From HK-STAS-PATE-42 sp964461505 (GTDB lineage Bacteria > Patescibacteriota > Saccharimonadia > Saccharimonadales > HK-STAS-PATE-42), in the NCBI GenBank assembly GCA_964461505.1, contig CAYWUW010000007.1, positions 1-31,388 on the forward strand: a stretch of DNA of 31,388 nt. The letters run 5' to 3'. The position numbers and the translations under genes are program-made. Shown piece by piece: positions 1 to 9,144 of this stretch (the first letter of the stretch is position 1; every line of letters starts with the position of its first letter). The notes beneath the pieces were generated by a model, which did not search any database, was not told where the DNA came from, and worked only from the letters and a program-made list of their open reading frames with translations.

Positions 1-53
1 AGCCTGCCCCGCATTCATTGCGGGGTGGCCTGAAAGGCCGGAGGGGGCTTTTT
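1..53 (+). repeat. Two adjacent hairpins followed by a T run
   Basis: CCCCGCA (7-13) pairs perfectly with TGCGGGG (19-25), and GGCCT (27-31) pairs with AGGCC (35-39). AGCC (1-4) can close the set with GGCT (46-49), giving a possible three-way junction followed by TTTTT (49-53). It could be the 3' end or terminator of a transcript entering from outside the window, or one more unit of the palindromic spacer repeats seen downstream. Confidence 0.55.
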
Positions 54-99
54 AGTCCTTTCTTGTGTTAAGCTTAGTTCTTTTTTTTGCGCAGCATGG

Positions 100-211
100 A
101 TCCCGCTCTGCAGCGGGATGACAGCGGCGGGAGTTAAGCTTAGCCCGATTTATTCGGGCTATCTTCTTGTCTTCTGTGTAAAGCAAGGGATATTCCAGTC
201 GAGCTGGAATA
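100..211. repeat. Three perfect short inverted repeats in a spacer
   Basis: ATCCCGCT (100-107) pairs with AGCGGGAT (112-119), AGCCCGA (142-148) with TCGGGCT (154-160), and TATTCCAG (191-198) with CTGGAATA (204-211). Loops are 4-5 bases. The first ends in GGATGAC, the same edge seen in the palindromes at 31.0-31.3 kb. I find no gene in bases 1-275; rpmH, the usual neighbour of rnpA, is not visible there. Confidence 0.75.
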
Positions 212-275
212 AGCTCCTGTGTCCTCGAGTCTTTTTTTTGGTTGGGGATGATGGAAAGATGCTAAGCTTAAGTTA

Positions 276-686
276 ATGATTCAAAAAAACTATCGCTTTA
301 AAAGCTGGGATGGTCTAATTCAGATTACATCTAAAAAAGGAACCTCGTTCCGCGGAGAAAACATCGGCTTAAAAACCATCGCTCTTTCCAACTTTGCCGT
401 ACAAAATCGCTTTAGAAGTATGCAAGCTCGCCGCCCTAAGCTTAATAAAAACTTCCGACCACATCCAAAATACGCAGTGATAGTTTCTAAAAAAGTTTCC
501 AAATCTGCCGTAACCAGAAACCGCATCCGCCGGCGCATCTATGAATGGCTCCGCTTAAACCAACTTAAGCTTAGCTCAGAAAACCTCACCCTAATCTATG
601 TTAACAGCGAATCTATTGCCAAAACCCCATACCAAAATCTAGATGCCGAACTCCAAAACATCTTTCAAAAAGCCGGGCTTCTCTAA
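276..686 (+). CDS. rnpA: Ribonuclease P protein component (RnpA)
   Basis: Protein subunit of RNase P, which with the RNA subunit removes 5' leaders from pre-tRNA. The central segment around residues 66-92 carries the family signature: VSKKVSK followed by RNRIRRRIYEWLR, the basic RNR helix that binds RNase P RNA. The upstream KKGTSFRG segment matches the usual N-terminal strand of RnpA, which supports this ATG over the internal Met at 420. At 136 aa it is somewhat longer than the usual 110-120 aa, because about 20 residues rich in Arg, Asn and Lys are inserted before the core. No clear Shine-Dalgarno is seen. The usual neighbours rpmH, yidD and yidC are absent; repeats lie upstream and secretion genes downstream. 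Confidence 0.93.
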   Translation: MIQKNYRFKSWDGLIQITSKKGTSFRGENIGLKTIALSNFAVQNRFRSMQARRPKLNKNFRPHPKYAVIVSKKVSKSAVTRNRIRRRIYEWLRLNQLKLSSENLTLIYVNSESIAKTPYQNLDAELQNIFQKAGLL

Positions 687-886
687 ATTCCAAAAAAGCA
701 AATTCTTAAATTTAAGCTTAAGCTAGAATATCAAGGCCACTTTGTGCGATAATCTTTAGTTATAAAATGCCATTTTCAAGATTTAAGCTTAGCGCTACAA
801 ATCTCTTATGTGGCTTAACTAGCAAGAAGGAGGGTAAAATCTAGCTTGTTAAAACTCTAGATTCGCCGCCAGAAATAAAACGATCA

Positions 887-1756
887 ATGAATCCTTTTAC
901 TCAGCCAAATAATCAACAAGCAGGGCAGAACCCGCAAGCTCCAGCTTCACCCAGAGCTCGGCGTAACGATGTTTCGCCATATCTTCAAGATCAAGATGCT
1001 CAGTTTGATAAATCGCTAAAAGATAAATCCAACAAATATAGCTCACAAAATCTGCTACAATTTGCCGAAATTCGCGATGGGCTAGTTATTATGAATGATG
1101 GATCTTTCCGCGCTGTTATTCGCGCATATTCCGTTAACTACGATTTAATGAGTTTGCCAGAACAAGAAAACGTCGAATTTGCCTTTCAAGGCTTCTTAAA
1201 TTCACTTTACTTTACGGTTCAGATTCTAGTTCGATCACGTAAAATTGATATGGGCCCATATCTTCAAAAGCTTTCTAAAATCCGCGGCGAAACAGATAAC
1301 ATGCTGCTCGGACTTTTGATGGAAGATTACATCTACTTTATTTCGGATCTGGTTTCTCAGACCAACATTATGAGCAAAGAATTCTACGTTGTAGTTCCAC
1401 TTGTTGCTGGCCAAAACAGCAGCGTTAAAGAAAGAAATGCCACCTCTACCGCATTTTCCAAATTATTTAAAAGCCGCAAATCCGGCGTAGTAACTATGGA
1501 TGAAGCCAAGCTAGAAGAAGCCAAAAAAGAACTTCGCAACCGCGTACAAGGTGTAATCAACGGTCTCTTACAAATGGGCGTTAATGCCCAGCCGCTCAAC
1601 ACCTCTGAACTAATTAAGCTTTATTACGATTCATACAATCCAGATACCGCCACACGGCAAACTCTAACCGATATGGATAGCCTTAACCAACCAGTGGTAA
1701 CCAAAGGGCAGGGCGCCGCACGGCAATCTCACTTAGAGGAGGCGGCCTTCCGTTAA
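887..1756 (+). CDS. TraC/VirB4 N-terminal-like conjugation protein
   Basis: A 289-aa protein just upstream of the VirB4-type ATPase. After a Gln/Pro-rich, probably disordered N-terminus (1-50), residues 58-120 (IRDGLVIMNDGS, LPEQENVEF, VQILVRSRKID) resemble the first domain of TraC/TrbE/VirB4 proteins. The later stretch around LNTSELIKLYYDSYNP also matches the end of that domain. It has no ATPase motifs and no obvious membrane segment. I infer that it supplies in trans the N-terminal module of the ATPase encoded next. An AAGGAGGG string lies at 826-833, about 53 bases upstream, too far for this ATG; an in-frame stop at 842-844 and the lack of other start codons leave 887 as the only choice. 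The stop codon lies inside a TAAGCTTA copy. Confidence 0.7.
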   Translation: MNPFTQPNNQQAGQNPQAPASPRARRNDVSPYLQDQDAQFDKSLKDKSNKYSSQNLLQFAEIRDGLVIMNDGSFRAVIRAYSVNYDLMSLPEQENVEFAFQGFLNSLYFTVQILVRSRKIDMGPYLQKLSKIRGETDNMLLGLLMEDYIYFISDLVSQTNIMSKEFYVVVPLVAGQNSSVKERNATSTAFSKLFKSRKSGVVTMDEAKLEEAKKELRNRVQGVINGLLQMGVNAQPLNTSELIKLYYDSYNPDTATRQTLTDMDSLNQPVVTKGQGAARQSHLEEAAFR

Positions 1757-1774
1757 GCTTAGCAAAAAAAGATT

Positions 1775-3682
1775 ATGGGTTTCTTTACAAAAAACGATGA
1801 TGTAGTAGATATAGCGCAGCAGCAACGCCTCCGCGAGCAGCAAGAGGTTGAAGCCGCGTTTCTTAAAGGCATTACCGAACTTCGTGATTTTATTGCCCCA
1901 AGTAGCCTCGAATTCAACTCTAGCGAATTTAAGCTTGGCACTTATTACGCCCGAACAATGTATGTTTATGGCTATCCTCGCCAAATTTTTACCGGCTGGC
2001 TCAGCCCGATTATCAATGTTGATGAAGAACTCGACGTCAGCATGTTCATCTACCCAGTTGCAAGCCAAATTGTTCTAGAGAATCTTCGCAAAAAAGTAAC
2101 CCAGCTCGAAGCTGGAATTATGATTGATAATGAAAAAGGCCGCACGCGTGACCCTGCCAAGCAAGCAGCCATTATCGACGCCGAAGAACTTCGAGATCGC
2201 CTCCAAGTTGGAGAAGAATCATTCTTCCGTTTTGGGCTCTACCTCACAATTTACGCCAAAAGTATGGAAGAACTAGATTTTGTACAGCACAAAATTGAAA
2301 CAATTCTTGGCCAGCAACTTGTTTATTCCAAAGTTGCCAGTGCCCAAATGGAAACTGGCTTTAATTCTTGCTTGCCTCAAAATACAGATGAACTCCAGGT
2401 CCGCCGCAACATGAATACCGGATCTCTCAGCACGGCTTTTCCGTTTACTTCCGCCGACTTAACTCAAGAAAACGGAATTCTTTATGGAATCAACATGCAC
2501 AATAACGGCCTAGTTATTTTTGATCGCTTCTCGCTCGAAAATGCCAACATGGTTGTTTTTGCTAAATCTGGAGCCGGTAAATCTTTTGCCGTAAAGCTCG
2601 AAGCTCTTAGAAGCTTAATGATGGGCACAGAAATTGTTATTATAGATCCTGAAAACGAATATCAAAAACTAGCCGAAGCCGTTGGCGGAAGCTACATTCG
2701 TCTTTCTCTGGCTTCTACAACACGCATTAACCCTTTTGACCTTCCTAAAGTAGTAGATTCCGAAGAGGCAGATAACGCACTTCGCGCCAACTTAATTATG
2801 CTTCATGGCCTAATTCGCTTGATGCTTGGAGGCCAAATCAACCCTGTTATGGAAGCCGATCTAGATCAAGCCCTAATCGACACCTACGCCAGAGCTGGAA
2901 TCACCGCCGATCCGCTTACACACCAATCGCGACCTCCAACAATTGGTGATCTTTACGAAACTCTTGCTCACATGCAAGGAACCGGCCCCGCAATGGCCCA
3001 GATGCTGCGTAAATACATTTCTGGAACTTTTGCCGGAATCTTTTCTCAACAAAGTAACATCGATATCAACAATAGCTTAACCGTCTTTAATATCCGCGAT
3101 CTCGAAGAAGAGCTTCGCCCAGTTGCGATGTTCATCGTTCTCAACCATATCTGGAACAAAACTAAAGGAGATAAGCGCCGCCGTAACTTAATTATTGACG
3201 AAGCTTGGCAACTGCTCCGCTATAAAGATTCAGCAGATTTCATGTTCTCGCTTGCCAAGCGTGCCCGTAAATACTATCTTGGTTTAACCACAGTTACACA
3301 AGATGTCGAAGACATGATGACCGATCAAGCCGGCCGAGCAATTGTTTCTAATGCCTCAATGCAACTTCTACTTAAACAATCAACCTCTGCCGTAGATATC
3401 CTCCACAAGGTCTTTAAGCTTACAGAAGAAGAAAAAAAGCGCCTTTCAACTTTCCCGATTGGGCAAGGTCTCCTTTTTGCCGGACCCAACCATGCCCACA
3501 TTGCAGTTAGAGCTAGCGACACCGAAGCCGAGATTATTACCACAGACCCAGCTCAGCTTGCCAAAGCACAACAAGTTAACGGCACGGCTGACGCTGTTTA
3601 TGCGGCAGGGCAAGATAACCCAACAATGCGCAACCAGGCGGTTAACAGCAATGTCAGCACTCCGCCTCCAGGAGGAGTCTAA
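1775..3682 (+). CDS. virB4: Conjugation-type secretion ATPase, TraC/VirB4 family
   Basis: A 635-aa cytoplasmic ATPase that energises type IV secretion or pilus assembly. Residues 30-220 form a CagE/TrbE/VirB-type N-terminal domain. Walker A is AKSGAGKS (263-270, Lys269), an acidic strand VIIDPENEY follows at 288-296, Walker B is NLIIDEAW (471-478), and the TTVTQD motif (505-510) is typical of VirB4/TraC/FtsK-like motors. The length is on the short side for VirB4 (about 800 aa), consistent with part of the N-terminal region lying in the preceding gene. It starts 18 bases after that gene and is probably co-transcribed. There is no Shine-Dalgarno. A VirD4 coupling protein is not visible in the window. 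Confidence 0.9.
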   Translation: MGFFTKNDDVVDIAQQQRLREQQEVEAAFLKGITELRDFIAPSSLEFNSSEFKLGTYYARTMYVYGYPRQIFTGWLSPIINVDEELDVSMFIYPVASQIVLENLRKKVTQLEAGIMIDNEKGRTRDPAKQAAIIDAEELRDRLQVGEESFFRFGLYLTIYAKSMEELDFVQHKIETILGQQLVYSKVASAQMETGFNSCLPQNTDELQVRRNMNTGSLSTAFPFTSADLTQENGILYGINMHNNGLVIFDRFSLENANMVVFAKSGAGKSFAVKLEALRSLMMGTEIVIIDPENEYQKLAEAVGGSYIRLSLASTTRINPFDLPKVVDSEEADNALRANLIMLHGLIRLMLGGQINPVMEADLDQALIDTYARAGITADPLTHQSRPPTIGDLYETLAHMQGTGPAMAQMLRKYISGTFAGIFSQQSNIDINNSLTVFNIRDLEEELRPVAMFIVLNHIWNKTKGDKRRRNLIIDEAWQLLRYKDSADFMFSLAKRARKYYLGLTTVTQDVEDMMTDQAGRAIVSNASMQLLLKQSTSAVDILHKVFKLTEEEKKRLSTFPIGQGLLFAGPNHAHIAVRASDTEAEIITTDPAQLAKAQQVNGTADAVYAAGQDNPTMRNQAVNSNVSTPPPGGV

Positions 3683-3715
3683 AATTAGATTAAGCTTAGA
3701 TAGTAAAGGTAAGAA

Positions 3716-6700
3716 ATGAGTTCCGACGATAAGCCAAAAAAGCCCGGAGAATACCCTCCAAAACCCCACTTTATTGAGGACCCTAGCACGGATGGTCAAG
3801 TCTCTTCTGGGAGGTTGGGCAAGTCGGTCAAGCCCAGTGTTAGTGATAACGTTCCACGCCAAGAACTAGGGAATCCAGAAGTTAAGGTTGAGGAACTCGA
3901 ACCACTTGAGCAGCTCGAAACCCTACAATCAGATCTAGATGAAGTTCAAAAAGCCCCTAGCTTTAACCCAATTGATGAATTCAGTGATAGCAACCTAGGC
4001 TTAAGCTCTCAAGAAAAGATTGATCAGCGCAAACCAGGAGAGAGCCTAAAACGCGAGCGCCCTTCTCGCGAGCAGATGGAAAGGGCATACGGCAAGCCCG
4101 AAGGTCCTGTTGAAAAAGGTGTCACTTCTGGCATTGTCGGAGATGGCGACGACGAAAAGAAAAAGCTTAGTGACTTTATTAATAAAGAACGCTCTAGCCG
4201 CGAAGGCGAACTTAAGTCTAAATTGAGTAGTGCTAAAAGCAAGAAGGTTGGCCGCTTTAATATGCGCGGCAGGCTTAAAAAAAGAGCCCGAGTTATCGCT
4301 ATAAGTCTTCTGGTAACAGTTTTTACAGCTGGGCCGCTAGCTATTCTTGGCGCAGTTCCGCACGCCATCCAAAGTTGGATAGAGAATCGTGTATCTGCGT
4401 ATACCCAACGCGCCTCTGAGAAAATAGGGCAGAAGCTACTCTATGAGTTTATCCGTAACCGGGTAGCAATAAACTCTTGCAAAGGTTACTACAACAGCAT
4501 GGCAACCGGAGTCTGTACCCCAAGGTTGGGTGAGCGGCGGGGATTAATAAAAGATCTTTTTGATGATTGGGAGGGCGCCAAAATGGAAGATGCACTAAAG
4601 GCTTCTAATATTAGCGTCGAGTATAACCCCAGTGGTTTTGGGGCTGGGCCTGGAAAACCATACAGACTTTCTATAGCTGGTGAAGGGTTTGATTTTGCCG
4701 ATGTTATGCATAGCGATTGGAATGCCCTAGATGTAGGTGACGCTGCAGGCCGCAGAGAGTTCAGCAAGATCTTAAAAAGAGAAACCAAGGCAGTTCTAAA
4801 AAAGGAAACAAAATGGTGGCAATTCTTGAAAAGGCGAAATATGAAAGCGGGGTATTTTAGAAAGCTTAACTTACCGCGCAAATTCTTTGGGCCAGACACT
4901 CTTGCCAGAAAACTAGACGAGAGAGAAGAGAGAAAAAGAACAAGACGTACTCGGTGGCGGCAACATCTCACTAAGCGTGTTGTTAAGGTTGGTGATGGAA
5001 GACTCGCCGGGTTAATAGAGATACTCTTTGACGGCAGCAAGCTAAAGGATAAAACCGCCGCAGAGATAAGAGAGAGCAATGCGGTCTTGAGGGCTCTGGC
5101 CGATAAAATTGGAGACGCCGAAGTTCTTAAGTTAATTGATAAGTATGCTGGCAAAACCGGATCTCAAATAGCCCTCGAAGTCATATCTGAGGTACTAGAA
5201 AAGATTTTGGCAAGGCTAGGTGTTGATGTTGCGGTTGGTGCGGCAGGTGAGGCGGCATCGAAGTTCATACCTGTAATAGGGCAGATAATGTTGGCCTTTG
5301 CAATCTTAGATCTCATAGATCTGGCAACAGATGGTACACTACAGAAGTATTTGAGTGTTCAAAATGCCCAAGCCATGATGGATATGTCCAATCTAATGGA
5401 CACCACCCTGAGCGAAGAAAAAAGAGGTTACGTAGATGCAGTTTCTGCTGGAGACCTGCGCCTAAGCTTAATTAAAGGACTTGGTTCTAGCCGAGTGTTT
5501 ACCAACACGGTTGGCTATACTTCTCCATCCGGTAAAAAGGCAGCTGGCTATAACTGCAGACCAAATGTAACCGTCTCTGATATGAGTAGTATATTTGAGG
5601 CGGGACAGTCCATTTTTAATAATGGGGCAGATAATCTAGACAGTGCCGGCATGGCCGCTAACCAAGATACCTGCGAAAATCATCGGGTAGATTATGATCC
5701 AACCGCTGCACTAGGGGCAGTCTTTGGCGGTATTCAAGGAGCTCTATATCCTTACACAAAAGCGTGTGCTCTGGATCTTACGGTTGGAGGGTTGCCTATA
5801 TTCGAATCAATCACAGATCTTATACCTGGCGTAGACTGCCCTAGCATGCAAGAGGTATATCATGGTGTTAATGGGGCTATCAACTGGCTAAGTGATAAAA
5901 TAATTGGCCCACTGTTCAGTTTTTTTCTAGACATTCCTTTTATTAAGTCTATTATGGGTAATATAATGGGTTGGATCACCAACGGGATAGCCGTATTAAT
6001 AACCGGCTATAGCTTAACTGGTCCAGATCTCCTCCAAGGTGGCTTGCGCACCGATATTCCTTCTGGTGCTAAAATTTTTGATGCCTGGAGCGGAGGCCAG
6101 CAGGCTACTCAGAATGATTTTATGCGTGGAGTTGGCGATGGAGGTGGTTTAGGCGGAGTCCCTGGTACAACCGCACAAACTGCTAAGCTTAATGAGGCCA
6201 TTGCTCTGGAACGCAAAGAAGAGCTACAAAACAGTTCCTTTTTTGCGCGTATGTTTGATATCACCCACTCAGACACTCTAGCTTCTGGGGTAATGTCTAT
6301 GGCTCTAGTAGAAGGTGGAACAGAGAATCTCATTAACCCACTTAAGAATATTGCTACTATCTTTAGTAGTGGTAATAAAACAACCTTTGCAGATTCAGTA
6401 CAAAAAGGTAACTGTACAGATGAGAACAAAAAAGGTAAAGCAGTTACAGAATTCGGCGTTGTTTGCAATATATACCCAGATGAAGCTATAGATGGGCTGA
6501 CTGACGCACAGCTAGAAGAGTTCGCAGACCCAGATTATTGCAAAAACTTCACTGCAGAGCTAGAGGCAAAAACAAAAAAGTATGAAGAAGAGGATTACTT
6601 TACCAGCACTCATCAGTACCCCGATGGATCTGGAATGCCAGATCAAGTTAATCCATGCCGGCTGCTGTGCAGCGTAACAGATTCTACAGGAACATTCGCC

Positions 6701-7252
6701 CGTACAAATGATCCTATCTGTGGTTTTGAAAGCTTCGAATCAGCAGATAGCACTGGTACCTCTTCGGGAGGTTCCGGAGATCCCGTAAGAGGAGGTTCTA
6801 GCGACCCGGGCTCTGGCGAGTGTTCGGGTGTTCCGGTAACGCGCCCTAATGAAGGCAAAGATAACGATGTCCTAATCCAAATTGTTCCTGGAACCGGAAT
6901 CGATCACAGAGCAGATTTGTGCCAAGATGCCCTTGCCATGATTCAAGCTGCAGCGGCCGATGGAGTAACTCTAGATGGTGGCGGCTTCCGCACTTATGAT
7001 GAGCAGGTAGCTTTAAGAAGAAGTAACTGTGGTACATCTGAGTATCAGATATATAGGGCTCCTTCCAGCAGCTGTACTCCACCAACCGCAAGGCCAGGCC
7101 AATCAAATCACGAAACCGGGGAGGCTATAGATTTTTCCAACTGTAAAACAAGGGGCACAGCATGCTATAAGTGGCTTGCAGCCAATGCCGCAAAGTTCGG
7201 CTACTACAATCTTCCAAGCGAACCCTGGCACTGGTCAAGAACAGGCGGGTAA
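3716..7252 (+). CDS. Large VirB6-like membrane protein with C-terminal VanY-type peptidase
   Basis: A 1178-aa protein in the secretion block. Residues 1-190 are charged and low in complexity (probably cytoplasmic). A membrane segment follows at about 191-212, and further hydrophobic stretches lie at about 516-536 and 729-770. A Gly/Ser-rich linker leads to a D-alanyl-D-alanine carboxypeptidase (VanY/M15B) domain at about 1040-1178. Its metal and catalytic motifs are complete: SNHETGEAID (His1132, Asp1139) and EPWHW (Glu1169, His1172). Several Cys residues in the outer part suggest disulfides. I infer a channel-forming component, in the place of VirB6/TrbL, carrying a cell-wall-cutting head outside the membrane. 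An AAAGGT ribosome site sits 5-6 bases before the ATG. The domain call is firm; the VirB6 role is inferred from position. Confidence 0.82.
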   Translation: MSSDDKPKKPGEYPPKPHFIEDPSTDGQVSSGRLGKSVKPSVSDNVPRQELGNPEVKVEELEPLEQLETLQSDLDEVQKAPSFNPIDEFSDSNLGLSSQEKIDQRKPGESLKRERPSREQMERAYGKPEGPVEKGVTSGIVGDGDDEKKKLSDFINKERSSREGELKSKLSSAKSKKVGRFNMRGRLKKRARVIAISLLVTVFTAGPLAILGAVPHAIQSWIENRVSAYTQRASEKIGQKLLYEFIRNRVAINSCKGYYNSMATGVCTPRLGERRGLIKDLFDDWEGAKMEDALKASNISVEYNPSGFGAGPGKPYRLSIAGEGFDFADVMHSDWNALDVGDAAGRREFSKILKRETKAVLKKETKWWQFLKRRNMKAGYFRKLNLPRKFFGPDTLARKLDEREERKRTRRTRWRQHLTKRVVKVGDGRLAGLIEILFDGSKLKDKTAAEIRESNAVLRALADKIGDAEVLKLIDKYAGKTGSQIALEVISEVLEKILARLGVDVAVGAAGEAASKFIPVIGQIMLAFAILDLIDLATDGTLQKYLSVQNAQAMMDMSNLMDTTLSEEKRGYVDAVSAGDLRLSLIKGLGSSRVFTNTVGYTSPSGKKAAGYNCRPNVTVSDMSSIFEAGQSIFNNGADNLDSAGMAANQDTCENHRVDYDPTAALGAVFGGIQGALYPYTKACALDLTVGGLPIFESITDLIPGVDCPSMQEVYHGVNGAINWLSDKIIGPLFSFFLDIPFIKSIMGNIMGWITNGIAVLITGYSLTGPDLLQGGLRTDIPSGAKIFDAWSGGQQATQNDFMRGVGDGGGLGGVPGTTAQTAKLNEAIALERKEELQNSSFFARMFDITHSDTLASGVMSMALVEGGTENLINPLKNIATIFSSGNKTTFADSVQKGNCTDENKKGKAVTEFGVVCNIYPDEAIDGLTDAQLEEFADPDYCKNFTAELEAKTKKYEEEDYFTSTHQYPDGSGMPDQVNPCRLLCSVTDSTGTFARTNDPICGFESFESADSTGTSSGGSGDPVRGGSSDPGSGECSGVPVTRPNEGKDNDVLIQIVPGTGIDHRADLCQDALAMIQAAAADGVTLDGGGFRTYDEQVALRRSNCGTSEYQIYRAPSSSCTPPTARPGQSNHETGEAIDFSNCKTRGTACYKWLAANAAKFGYYNLPSEPWHWSRTGG

Positions 7253-7272
7253 GATTAACTCAAGATCAACTT

Positions 7273-9093
7273 ATGCTAAATAGTCAATTTTTATTAAAGA
7301 TAACTCGGCTCAAGATGCTTGGCCTAATATTCGCCTTAATTCTTATTCTATCTACCTTAGTGCCTATAAATGCTTTTTCTGCAACGCCCCCTCAGATGCA
7401 AGATGCCTATCGTTCCTCTGAATGGGATGATCAAGAAAGCGGTGAGTGCAGTGTTGTTAGTTCCTTAAGCTTAGAATCAAACGGTTCATCTTCCAGTGAG
7501 CGTATTGGCTATCAAAGTGGAGTCGCCGGCCCATATACTCTAGAAGAATTTATGATACATTCCCTCAAAGCTCTGGCTCTAGCGAAAGGAGTTTCTGAAG
7601 AAGATGCAGTTACCGAACAGCATGTTATCGCGCTAGTTGCTTTTGCAATTGGCGAAGGAGGCGACATCCAAAACAGAAATGTTTTCAACCCATTAAATCA
7701 CGGTAAAATGCCCGGCGATAACGGAACTCTAACTGGTGATGGAAGCTCTGGTTTTGTAAGGTATGATACTTTTGATGACGGAGTAGATGCCACCGCTCGT
7801 GTTCTTAACGGTACGCATCAACAAAGGCTAGCCGCTGCGTTAACAGACCCTAACACAAGTGCGGAAGATGTAATGTACGCTCTTTCATACTGGTACCAAT
7901 TTAAGCAGAGCGGCTTCGCAAACGATTCCTTTTGGGCTGAAGCATCCGGAAACAGAGAGCCTGGCGGACTCTCCCAATATTATGATCCTGAGGCTGGCAC
8001 CACAAGCTCCACAATTACCAACGACTACTACCAAGGTAGAGTAGGTCTGGTTAACAGCACTATCAAAAACTGGGAAGGTACGGCAGGTCTAATTGTTGGT
8101 ACAGAAGCCGAAGAGCAAGACACCGGTGCCGTAGCGCCCAGCAGGCTCACTTACAATCCAGAGGGTTCTTCAACAGGTCTAACAGATAGCCCAGGTACCT
8201 CTACTGATAATGGAGCCGGGGCACAGAGTGATTGTAAGGTAAATATGGATATAAATATAACTGCACCCAATATTGATGAATCTAAAAAGGATACCTTTAG
8301 TACTAACAGTGACGGTAGCAAGAAAGACTTAATCGACCCAACAGGGGTAGTGCTGCACTGGACTGCCGCTGACGCCAGTAGGAGCGTAGATGAGTTCATC
8401 TCAGACATACAGAGCAATACATCTTGCGATGGCGGCTGTAGCGTCCAGTTTTATGTAGATGGGTCCGGCAAGGTATACCAGCTTGTAGACCCTATCAACA
8501 CAAAAACCGCCCATGCCTCTGGGTATAATGATTGTTGTATAGGAATAGAAATAGGCGGGCGAGGTGAGGCTGATCTTCTAGGTAACAAAGTCCAGATGCA
8601 GTCCGTTATAAACTTAACAGCCTATCTAGTAGATAAGTTTAATATGCAAATAGAACCAGACATTTTTGCCAAAAAAGGCATTCTTTCTCATCATGCAATT
8701 TCTGATAACGGCAAAACAGATGTTGGCGACACATATTGGGTTACAGTTGTAGGAGCTATACAGAACATATCAAAAAGCGGCTCTAATATTACGCCAGATT
8801 ATCTAACCGAAGAGCAGGCCGGGTGGCTACGAGCTGCAAATATCCCAGAAAAAGACTGGGAAAATGTTGATTACATAATAGAAAAAGAATCCGATTGGAA
8901 TCCTACGGCCGAAAATCCTAGCACCACAGCTTATGGTTTAGCTCAGTTCTTAGATGGAACCTGGTCAACCGTAGGCTGCACTAAAAATAGCGATCCAGTT
9001 CAACAATTAGTTTGTGCAGATAAGTATGCAAAACAACGATATAAAAGTTGGGAAGGAGCCGTTGGAGCCTGGAAGAGACAAAATTGGTGGTAA
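7273..9093 (+). CDS. Secreted multidomain peptidoglycan hydrolase (amidase plus transglycosylase)
   Basis: I place the start at 7273, giving 606 aa: the frame is open back to 7171, but that part overlaps the preceding gene, and from 7273 the protein begins with a typical signal sequence (hydrophobic core LGLIFALILILSTLV, then NAFSA). Residues 110-250 resemble a lysozyme/transglycosylase-like fold (AIGEGGD with Glu128, FNPLNHG). Residues 355-490 are an Amidase_2/PGRP N-acetylmuramoyl-L-alanine amidase with zinc ligands His362 (VLHW), His473 or 474 (LSHH) and Asp483. Residues 520-606 are a lytic transglycosylase-like domain (EKESDWNP with Glu539, AYGLAQF). Paired cysteines fit an exported protein. 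It would cut glycan strands and stem peptides, in the role VirB1 plays in conjugation systems. No TAAGCTTA copies occur from 7474 to the end of the gene. Confidence 0.88.
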   Translation: MLNSQFLLKITRLKMLGLIFALILILSTLVPINAFSATPPQMQDAYRSSEWDDQESGECSVVSSLSLESNGSSSSERIGYQSGVAGPYTLEEFMIHSLKALALAKGVSEEDAVTEQHVIALVAFAIGEGGDIQNRNVFNPLNHGKMPGDNGTLTGDGSSGFVRYDTFDDGVDATARVLNGTHQQRLAAALTDPNTSAEDVMYALSYWYQFKQSGFANDSFWAEASGNREPGGLSQYYDPEAGTTSSTITNDYYQGRVGLVNSTIKNWEGTAGLIVGTEAEEQDTGAVAPSRLTYNPEGSSTGLTDSPGTSTDNGAGAQSDCKVNMDINITAPNIDESKKDTFSTNSDGSKKDLIDPTGVVLHWTAADASRSVDEFISDIQSNTSCDGGCSVQFYVDGSGKVYQLVDPINTKTAHASGYNDCCIGIEIGGRGEADLLGNKVQMQSVINLTAYLVDKFNMQIEPDIFAKKGILSHHAISDNGKTDVGDTYWVTVVGAIQNISKSGSNITPDYLTEEQAGWLRAANIPEKDWENVDYIIEKESDWNPTAENPSTTAYGLAQFLDGTWSTVGCTKNSDPVQQLVCADKYAKQRYKSWEGAVGAWKRQNWW

Positions 9094-9144
9094 ACTTAAG
9101 AAAACAAAATGAATAAATAAAGTAGCTAATATTAGAATCCAACT

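Noticed and set aside
3446..3862. 138-aa minus-strand frame over the end of virB4
   Set aside because: It overlaps the conserved ATPase tail and the next gene's start on the other strand and has no family features.
4489..5154. 221-aa frame on the minus strand
   Set aside because: It lies fully inside the 1178-aa gene, is Ser/Leu-rich with no recognisable motif, and is a complement shadow.
7171..7272. Upstream extension of the hydrolase frame overlapping the preceding gene
   Set aside because: It lies inside the VanY domain in another frame and would place 34 polar residues before a clear signal peptide; the ATG at 7273 fits better.
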